Shown here: piece after piece, positions 58,640 through 64,000 of the stretch
How the letters are laid out: every line of letters starts with the position of its first letter
Position numbering within the stretch: position 1 is the stretch's first letter
Source of the DNA: Oceanococcus sp041619555
Lineage (GTDB): Bacteria; Pseudomonadota; Gammaproteobacteria; Nevskiales; Oceanococcaceae
NCBI GenBank assembly: GCA_041619555.1
Contig: JBFKDQ010000014.1
Span: 5,225 to 69,224, forward strand
DNA: 64,000 bases
Direction of reading: 5' to 3'
Notes under the pieces: generated by a model
Database searches by the model: none
What the model saw: only the letters and a program-made list of their open reading frames with translations
Told to the model about the DNA's origin: nothing
Program-made: the position numbers and the translations under genes

Positions 58640-60006
58640 GTACACAGATGCGGAAATACTTCGGAACGGATGGCATCAGAGGGCGGGTGGGACAAACGCC
58701 GATGACGCCGCAGTTCGTGATGCAGTTTGGCATGGCGCTGGGCAAAACCCTGCGTCGCCATGGGTCCCGTCCGCTGGTCGTGATCGGCAAGGACACGCGA
58801 TTGTCGGGCTATATGCTCGAATCCGCACTCGAAGCGGGACTGGCTTCCAGCGGGGTGGATGTGCTGTTGCTGGGGCCGATGCCGACGCCGGCCGTGGCCT
58901 ATCTCACGCAGACATTCAGGGCGCAGTCGGGCGCGGTCATCAGCGCCTCGCACAATCCTTTCTTCGACAATGGCATCAAGCTTTTCGGCGGTGATGGCTA
59001 CAAACTTTCCGATGCCATCGAAGCGGAAATCGAGGTCGAACTGGATCGCGAACAAGATTGCGTCGAGCCGGAATATTTCGGACGAGCACGGCGCGTCGAT
59101 GATGCGGCCGGGCGGTATATCGAATTTTGCAAATCGACTTTTCGCAGTGGTGCGCTCAAGGGCATGCGTTTAGTGCTGGACTGTGCGAATGGCGCGTCCT
59201 ATCACGTCACACCCCATGTGCTCAGGGAGCTTGGGGCCGATGTGGAAGTGATCGGCGCCCAGCCCGACGGGATCAATATCAATGCCGCTTGCGGCTCGAC
59301 CAGTCCGGCCGCCCTGCAGCAGGCGGTCAAGGACTCGGCGGCGGATGCAGGGATTGCGCTGGATGGTGACGCGGATCGTTGTCTGATGGTGGATGCGGCC
59401 GGACAGTTGGTCGATGGCGACGAGATGCTTTACGTGGTGGCGCAGTCGCGACGTCAGCGTGGCCGTTTGCGTGGCCCGGTGGTGGGGACGCTGATGAGCA
59501 ATCTCGGCCTGGAACTGGCGTTGCGGCGCGATGGCATTGATTTCAAGCGCGCCCAGGTCGGTGATCGATATGTGCTGGAGTTGATGCAGCAGCACGATGC
59601 GGTGTTGGGCGGCGAGTCGTCCGGTCACATGATCTGCCTGGATCGCTGCACCACTGGTGATGGCACTGTGGCGGCATTGCAGGTGCTGGCCGAGATGTCC
59701 CGAACGGGGCAGGAACTGCGGGATTTGCTGGCCGGCATGGACAAGCTGCCACAGCAAATGATCAATGTGCGTCTGCCGGCCGGAATGCGGGCCAGCGCCT
59801 TGATGCAGGCCACCGAAATCCAGCAGGCGGTGCGTGAGCTGGAGGCGCAGCTTGGAGACTCCGGGCGCATTCTGCTCCGGCCGTCCGGGACTGAACCCTT
59901 GATCCGGGTGATGGCGGAAGGGCGCGAAGCTGGTCAAATCGAGGCCGTCGTCACACAATTGGCAGACACGGTCAAACAACATATTGGGGAATCCGTTGAG
60001 CTCTAG
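58636..60006 (+). CDS. glmM: phosphoglucosamine mutase
   Basis: A 456-residue enzyme interconverting glucosamine-6-phosphate and glucosamine-1-phosphate for peptidoglycan and lipopolysaccharide precursors. The phosphoserine loop is ISASHNPF, the metal loop DGDADRC, and the phosphate-binding end RPSGTEPLIRVMAEG. Coupled to folP (ATGA), and its end overlaps tpiA. Confidence 0.96.
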   Translation: MSTQMRKYFGTDGIRGRVGQTPMTPQFVMQFGMALGKTLRRHGSRPLVVIGKDTRLSGYMLESALEAGLASSGVDVLLLGPMPTPAVAYLTQTFRAQSGAVISASHNPFFDNGIKLFGGDGYKLSDAIEAEIEVELDREQDCVEPEYFGRARRVDDAAGRYIEFCKSTFRSGALKGMRLVLDCANGASYHVTPHVLRELGADVEVIGAQPDGININAACGSTSPAALQQAVKDSAADAGIALDGDADRCLMVDAAGQLVDGDEMLYVVAQSRRQRGRLRGPVVGTLMSNLGLELALRRDGIDFKRAQVGDRYVLELMQQHDAVLGGESSGHMICLDRCTTGDGTVAALQVLAEMSRTGQELRDLLAGMDKLPQQMINVRLPAGMRASALMQATEIQQAVRELEAQLGDSGRILLRPSGTEPLIRVMAEGREAGQIEAVVTQLADTVKQHIGESVEL

Positions 60007-60769
60007 AACCTATTTCGTCGCCGGCAACTGGAAAATGCACGGCAGTCTCAGCCTGGCCGCCGAACTGGCGGGCAAGATCGTTGCCGGCGCGCCTGCGGGG
60101 ATTGATCTTGCGATCTGTCCGCCATTTGTCTATCTGCCGGTGGTGCAAACGCTCGTGCAGGACAGCGCGGTGTCGCTGGGCGCGCAGAACGTCAGTTCCT
60201 GGGCTGATAGTGGTGCCTATACCGGCGAAATCAGCGCCCGCATGCTCACGGACCTGGCCTGCCGTTTTGTGATCGTGGGGCATTCCGAGCGACGTGGCCT
60301 GTGCGGAGAATCCGATGAACTGGTGGCCGAGAAGGTCGAGCGCGCTCAGGCCGCAGGTCTGCTGCCGATTATCTGTGTCGGTGAGACCCTGGCGCAGCGT
60401 GAAGACGGCGAGACCGAGCAGGTGGTACTGGAACAGCTGACGGCCGTGATCGAACGTTGCGGGGTTGCCGCCCTGGCCAAGGCCGTGGTCGCCTATGAGC
60501 CGGTGTGGGCGATCGGGACCGGTCGTACCGCGACGCCAGAGCAGGCCCAGCAGGTTCATGATTTTTTGCGTAGCGCAGTGCGGGAAAAGGATGCTAAAAT
60601 CGCCAGCTCGCTGCGCATCCTCTACGGTGGCAGTGTCAAGCCGGATAATGCTGCAGAACTGTTTGCCCAGCCCGACATCGATGGTGGTTTGATCGGCGGT
60701 GCGGCACTGGATGCAGACGCTTTTCTGGCGATCTGCAACGCGGCGCAGCGCGCCGGTTCAACCGGATAA
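59996..60769 (+). CDS. tpiA: triosephosphate isomerase
   Basis: A 257-residue glycolytic enzyme. It has AGNWKMHG with the substrate lysine, VGHSERR with the catalytic histidine, and YEPVWAIGTGRTAT with the catalytic glutamate and flexible loop. The TTG at 59996 is preferred because GGGGA lies six bases upstream; the TTG at 59984 is the alternative. It overlaps the glmM end by 11 nt. Confidence 0.95.
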   Translation: MSSRTYFVAGNWKMHGSLSLAAELAGKIVAGAPAGIDLAICPPFVYLPVVQTLVQDSAVSLGAQNVSSWADSGAYTGEISARMLTDLACRFVIVGHSERRGLCGESDELVAEKVERAQAAGLLPIICVGETLAQREDGETEQVVLEQLTAVIERCGVAALAKAVVAYEPVWAIGTGRTATPEQAQQVHDFLRSAVREKDAKIASSLRILYGGSVKPDNAAELFAQPDIDGGLIGGAALDADAFLAICNAAQRAGSTG

Positions 60770-60780
60770 GATTGGGAAAT

Positions 60781-61125
60781 ATGTATTACACAGTGTTTGT
60801 GGTGGTTCAGGTGGTTCTGGCCATCAGTCTGATCGGCCTGATCCTGATTCAGCATGGCAAAGGTGCCGATGCCGGCGCCGCATTTGGCAGCGGTGCTTCG
60901 GGCACGGTGTTTGGTTCGCGTGGGTCGGCGACGTTTCTCAGTCGTAGCACCGGCGTTCTGGCGGCACTGTTTTTCGTCATCAGTCTGGTGCTGGCGGTGA
61001 TGGTTGCGCGCGGCACCGCCGAGCGCAAGAGTCTGCTGGATGGTGAAGAAGCGGTGATCGGTGCGCCTGCCATTGAGGCGCCAGCGGCGGATCGGGAAGA
61101 GCCGGCCGCTCCGCCGACGGAGTAG
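60781..61125 (+). CDS. secG: preprotein translocase subunit SecG
   Basis: A 114-residue small membrane subunit of the SecYEG channel. Two helices at about 3-22 and 55-77 flank the conserved GKGADAGAAFGSGASGTVFGSRGSATFL loop. The C-terminal tail is acidic and alanine/proline-rich. The ATG at 60781 is taken; an in-frame TTG lies three codons upstream. It precedes tRNA-Leu as in other gammaproteobacteria. Confidence 0.94.
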   Translation: MYYTVFVVVQVVLAISLIGLILIQHGKGADAGAAFGSGASGTVFGSRGSATFLSRSTGVLAALFFVISLVLAVMVARGTAERKSLLDGEEAVIGAPAIEAPAADREEPAAPPTE

Positions 61126-61157
61126 CGAAGCCTGGCGGGAAGCGAAGAGGAAACAAT

Positions 61158-61242
61158 GCCGACGTGGTGGAATTGGTAGACACGCTATCTTGAGGGGGTA
61201 GTGGCGAAAGCCGTATGAGTTCGAGTCTCATCGTCGGCACCA
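61158..61242 (+). tRNA. leuU: tRNA-Leu (anticodon GAG)
   Basis: An 85-nt class II tRNA. The acceptor stem GCCGACG pairs with CGTCGGC, followed by discriminator A and an encoded CCA. The D arm contains AATTGGTAGAC. The anticodon stem CTATC/GGTAG encloses TTGAGGG, giving anticodon GAG. A variable arm and a T arm with GTTCGAGTC follow. It reads CUC/CUU codons. It is in the same place, after secG, as leuU of Escherichia coli. Confidence 0.97.
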
Positions 61243-61269
61243 TATCAAAGTTCGAAGACCTTGCAGATC

Positions 61270-61302
61270 AGCCCGGAGCGCATGCGCTATCGGGCTTTTT
61301 TG
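61270..61302 (+). terminator. Rho-independent terminator after tRNA-Leu
   Basis: Stem AGCCCG / CGGGCT with an inner AGCGCATGCGCT palindrome, followed by a T6 run, 28 nt after the tRNA CCA end. It closes the folP-to-tRNA transcript. Confidence 0.9.
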
Positions 61303-61473
61303 TGTATTCGGAGGAACTGAGGTGAGCTGTCTTGGCGCGTTCAGGCGGGTGCCTGGCCCAGACGGGCTCTTCGCGAAGCTGCGGTCTCTGTCCTTGGTCA
61401 TTCGGTTCGGGGGCGCCGGGCGGACGGCCGCCGGTTTTTAGCGATTTTCTGGATCAACACGTTTGGTATCGAG

Positions 61474-61905
61474 ATGACTGTCACTGAATTTACGCCCTGG
61501 ACCGCGCTTGGTGGCGGTCTGCTCATCGGTCTGTCTGCGCTGATGATGCTCGAGTTCAACGGCCGCATTGCGGGCATCAGCGGCATCGTTGGCAAGCTGT
61601 TTACCGCGCGCGGCGAGGACTGGTGGTGGCGCGCCGCGTTTGTACTGGGGATGCTGGCCGGCGCGGGAGGCTATGCGGTGCTCAGTCCCGATGGCCTTAA
61701 CCTGCATATCGAAAGCAGCATGCCCCTGATGCTGGCGGCCGGATTTCTGGTCGGACTTGGCGCTCGCCTGGGGCGCGGCTGCACGTCGGGCCATGGGGTT
61801 TGCGGTATCGGTCGACTGTCCGCGCGTTCATTGAGCGCAACCGCAATTTTCATGAGTGTGGCGGCACTGACGGTGTTCTTGAGCCGCCATGTGCTGGAGC
61901 TCTGA
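61474..61905 (+). CDS. YeeE/YedE family membrane protein, first half
   Basis: A 143-residue membrane protein with four predicted helices, of the YeeE/YedE (DUF395) family of sulfur-compound transporters. The signature LGRGCTSGHGVCGIGRLS contains the conserved cysteines. Large family members contain two such halves in one chain; here the second half is the next gene, three bases away. Thiosulfate or another reduced sulfur species is a likely substrate by family. Confidence 0.88.
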   Translation: MTVTEFTPWTALGGGLLIGLSALMMLEFNGRIAGISGIVGKLFTARGEDWWWRAAFVLGMLAGAGGYAVLSPDGLNLHIESSMPLMLAAGFLVGLGARLGRGCTSGHGVCGIGRLSARSLSATAIFMSVAALTVFLSRHVLEL

Positions 61906-61908
61906 ATC

Positions 61909-62334
61909 ATGTGGTCACTGTTGCTTGCATTTCTAGGTGGTGCGATTTTCGCTTTGGGTTTGGTGCTCTCGCAGATGGCCGACCCGGCCAAGGTGCTGAA
62001 TTTTCTTGATGTCGCCGGACATTGGGATCCTTCCTTGATGCTGGTCATGGGCGGTGCCCTGGCGCTGACGGTGCCTGGTTTTCGCCTCATTTTGAAACAG
62101 CCCCATCCCCTGCTGGATGGACGTTTTCATCTGCCGCAAAGCGCTGAGATCGATGCCGACCTGGTGTGGGGTTCCATCCTGTTTGGTATCGGCTGGGGCC
62201 TGGTGGGCTTGTGCCCAGGGCCGGCAATTGTCGGCCTGGTGAGCGGTGCCCAGCCGATCTTCGGCTTCATGCTCACCATGCTGATCGGCTATCGCCTGAT
62301 GGATTATCTGCAGATCAGGCGCGGCAAGGCATAG
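61909..62334 (+). CDS. YeeE/YedE family membrane protein, second half (DUF6691 type)
   Basis: A 141-residue partner of the preceding protein, also with about four helices. The signature is GWGLVGLCPGPAIVGLVSG with one conserved cysteine, and the N-terminus has LVLSQMADPAKVLNFLDV, typical of the second unit. The two subunits probably form one channel in the inner membrane. No rhodanese, regulator or persulfide dioxygenase is adjacent. Confidence 0.87.
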   Translation: MWSLLLAFLGGAIFALGLVLSQMADPAKVLNFLDVAGHWDPSLMLVMGGALALTVPGFRLILKQPHPLLDGRFHLPQSAEIDADLVWGSILFGIGWGLVGLCPGPAIVGLVSGAQPIFGFMLTMLIGYRLMDYLQIRRGKA

Positions 62335-62350
62335 GTCGGCCCCGCTCATC

Positions 62351-63550
62351 TCAGCGTGCGGGCCACCATAGGCGCTGCGCGCTCGACAGGCGATGGCGCG
62401 GTCCCGCGGGTCGGGACCAGGCGAGAATCTCCTGGCGGAAGTTTTCGGCCTGCCGGTCCAGTGCGGAAAAATCTGCATCCGCCTGCATCCAGGCCGGCAG
62501 CAGCGTCGACTCCTGCGCCTTGATCCGTTGCCGCAGGCGCTGCCGATAGCGGCTGTCGAACAGGGCGGCGCGCTGAACCTTCTGCCAGCCTTGCCAGGCC
62601 GCGTGGTCATCCGCATGCAGGCTGAACGCGGCGCAGGGGCCGAAGCGGATGGGGCGGAACAGGGAGAGACACGGCGCCGAGGTGCCCGTGACCACCGCTC
62701 TTGCGCCATGGGCGCCCAACCAGACGACCATCGAGCCGGTCGTCTGGCTGCGACGCACTGGGCCGGTCGCATGCATGCACAGATCGGCGTTGCTGCCTCT
62801 GAGCGGATCTTCAAGGCCTTTGGCATGGCGCCGCAGATGGGTGGTCATGGTGGAAAAATTGACGTCATCTGCGCTGTGAGCCTCGCGCAGGCAACGCAGG
62901 CTGAGTTCACGCCTGGGCCGGCTGGCAGCGAAATGGGGCAGGATCCTGGTGTCATGGCGACGAAAGCTGCCGCTGACGCCGGCGGCGCACACGGTGTACT
63001 CGCGTTCGAGACTCAGGGCATTGGAAATGGCGCCATAATCCTTGACCTGGACGGCGGCCCACTGGCGGCCTGCGGTCTCCAGGATCCAGGCTTCCTTGAA
63101 ATCGGCCAGCATGAAACTGCTGTCGTAGTGGAAGTGCCGGTCGGCATAGCCCGCCGGCCCGCCCTGGCCATGCCGGTGCAGCAATTCACCGATCACTTCG
63201 ATCGCCTGTCGGCAATTGGCCGCGCGTTCGAGCGCCAGGCGCAGCAGATCCATGCCCAGCAGCGCAGGCTGGATGCTGCGCTGGCGGGTGAAGACCGCTT
63301 CATTGCCAATCACCAGGCCATGTTCATTGAAGCCCATTTCCGCGCCCCAGAGCCAGGCGGGTTTGCTGAGGATGATGGCATGGCGGACGGGGACCTGCGG
63401 GATCTGTAGATAGGTCGTGCGCAGGTTTCGACTGCGATCGCCCCGCACAGCGGGATGTCGGGTGATGATCTGAGGTTCATGCGGCTCGCGATCACTGTTC
63501 TTGGCGAACCACAGTCCATTGCTGGCGATCAGAACCTGGGTGTCGCACAT
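62351..63550 (-). CDS. secernin-like Ntn hydrolase (peptidase family C69)
   Basis: A 399-residue N-terminal-nucleophile hydrolase. With the start at 63550 the chain begins MCDTQV, so removal of methionine exposes Cys2 as nucleophile, as in secernins and C69 dipeptidases. The following FAKNSDREPHEPQ, GAEMGFNEHGLVIGNEAVF and SFMLADFKEAWILET are the family blocks. An AGGAG site precedes this ATG, which settles it over a codon six positions upstream. Substrate unknown. Confidence 0.86.
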   Translation of the reverse strand: MCDTQVLIASNGLWFAKNSDREPHEPQIITRHPAVRGDRSRNLRTTYLQIPQVPVRHAIILSKPAWLWGAEMGFNEHGLVIGNEAVFTRQRSIQPALLGMDLLRLALERAANCRQAIEVIGELLHRHGQGGPAGYADRHFHYDSSFMLADFKEAWILETAGRQWAAVQVKDYGAISNALSLEREYTVCAAGVSGSFRRHDTRILPHFAASRPRRELSLRCLREAHSADDVNFSTMTTHLRRHAKGLEDPLRGSNADLCMHATGPVRRSQTTGSMVVWLGAHGARAVVTGTSAPCLSLFRPIRFGPCAAFSLHADDHAAWQGWQKVQRAALFDSRYRQRLRQRIKAQESTLLPAWMQADADFSALDRQAENFRQEILAWSRPAGPRHRLSSAQRLWWPAR

Positions 63551-63754
63551 GCTGAAACTCCTGCACATCTCGTGTTTTCAGCTTCTGTGTAACAGGGGGG
63601 GCGTGATCTGCGCAACGACCGGGTGACGCAGATCGGCACGACGGCCGTCGCTACGTCCCGCCTCTCGGCCGCAGTGTGCGGCGGAGGTCTGCTGAGGCCG
63701 GCTGCGGTAGGATAGGGAGTCGATCCGTTCCGGTCCTGGGAATCCCGTAACTCT
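63551..63754. other. intergenic region, nothing assigned
   Basis: A 204-nt divergent gap between the secernin-like gene and the methyltransferase gene. It should hold both promoters, but no box was convincing. Open frames here are not supported. Confidence 0.3.
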
Positions 63755-64000
63755 ATGGGCTTTTACGATAAGTACTGTCTTCCTCACCTGATTGATCTGG
63801 CCTGCGGCCTGAATGCGGTGCATCGGCAACGGGCCAAAATTGTGCCGAAGGCACATGGCAAGGTGCTGGAGGTCGGCATCGGCACCGGTCTGAACCTGCC
63901 GCATTATCGACCTGAGCTGATCAATGAACTGTGGGGGCTGGATCCGGGCACGCAGATGCACCGACTGGCGGAGAAGCGCATGCGCCAGAGCGGCCTGGAC
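63755..64000 (+). CDS. class I SAM-dependent methyltransferase (partial, runs off window)
   Basis: The first 82 codons of a methyltransferase. The N-terminus MGFYDKYCLPHLIDLAC is followed by the SAM-binding glycine loop VLEVGIGTGLNLPHY and the acidic ribose contact LWGLDPG. This pattern is common in UbiE-like and phospholipid-type methyltransferases. The reading frame is open to the last base, so the C-terminus lies outside the window. Confidence 0.82.
   Translation, partial: MGFYDKYCLPHLIDLACGLNAVHRQRAKIVPKAHGKVLEVGIGTGLNLPHYRPELINELWGLDPGTQMHRLAEKRMRQSGLD

Noticed and set aside
60980..61243. Minus-strand 87-codon frame over secG end and tRNA-Leu
   Set aside because: It is the antisense of tRNA-Leu and the secG tail.
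1..64000. CRISPR arrays, prophage or complete insertion sequences
   Set aside because: No regularly spaced direct repeats, phage structural genes, integrase or transposase reading frames were recognised.

Overview
The window is GC-rich, gene-dense DNA from a gammaproteobacterium. The order grxD-folP-glmM-tpiA-secG-tRNA-Leu(GAG), the Fe-type superoxide dismutase, the PomA/MotA-MotB pair and the nadC, argF and metC genes all fit that class. The accessory content points to an organism living on lipids or hydrocarbons: DUF1302 and DUF1329 envelope proteins, an MMPL/RND exporter-like protein, a secreted lipase, wax-ester synthase/DGAT, rubredoxin with a rubredoxin-reductase-type flavoprotein, propionyl-CoA synthetase, several acyl-CoA enzymes and an acyclic-terpene-type (Atu) cluster. 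Hydrocarbon-degrading groups such as Nevskiales/Solimonadaceae come to mind, but that is inference. No CRISPR array, prophage or complete insertion sequence was found.

Layout. 0.2-5.2 kb: DUF1329, Ycf48-like and MMPL proteins in one operon. 5.3-12.0 kb: ABC1-type kinase, lipoprotein lipase resembling Candida antarctica lipase B, an oddly organised CoA-transferase, a voltage-sensor-like membrane protein, a SRPBCC protein and an amidohydrolase. 12.1-20.0 kb: rubredoxin, a second DUF1329, a two-domain flavin reductase, DUF1302 porin-like protein, WS/DGAT and ferredoxin/rubredoxin reductase. 20.1-24.8 kb: pterin synthase, SDR, propionyl-CoA synthetase, HSL-type esterase and SixA. 25.0-27.2 kb: DUF2058 and DUF1631 proteins. 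27.3-38.4 kb: a divergent Atu/Liu-like catabolic cluster with its TetR regulator. The cluster's control region holds two matching 15-bp palindromes and a good minus-strand promoter. 38.4-40.0 kb: flagellar stator. 40.1-45.8 kb: MBL hydrolase, phosphatase, peroxiredoxin, ECF sigma and anti-sigma, and envelope proteins. 46-50 kb: degenerate GGDEF protein, acyl-CoA dehydrogenase with paired operators, and ahpC-trxB with an OxyR-like site. 50.1-56.5 kb: SppA, hydrolase, amber-interrupted GDPD, metC, nadC and argF. 56.6-61.3 kb: sodB and the conserved grxD-to-tRNA block. 61.5-64.0 kb: YeeE/YedE pair, secernin-like Ntn hydrolase and a methyltransferase running off the end.

How the parts could work together. 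Hydrophobic substrates would be released by the lipase and esterases, and moved across the envelope by the DUF1302/DUF1329/MMPL set. They could be oxidised with rubredoxin and flavin-reductase electron supply, activated by the CoA-ligase and CoA-transferase, and degraded through the Atu-like carboxylase branch, with surplus acyl-CoA stored by WS/DGAT. Each family call rests on visible motifs. The linkage between them is inference from neighbourhood.

Most interesting points: the bacterial CalB-like lipase, the pore-less voltage-sensor protein, the CX5HGH pterin synthase overlapping an SDR, the split biotin-dependent carboxylase alpha subunit, the paired operators at 34.3 kb and 47.0 kb, the 107-bp MITE-like repeat at 37.4 kb, and the amber-interrupted GDPD.
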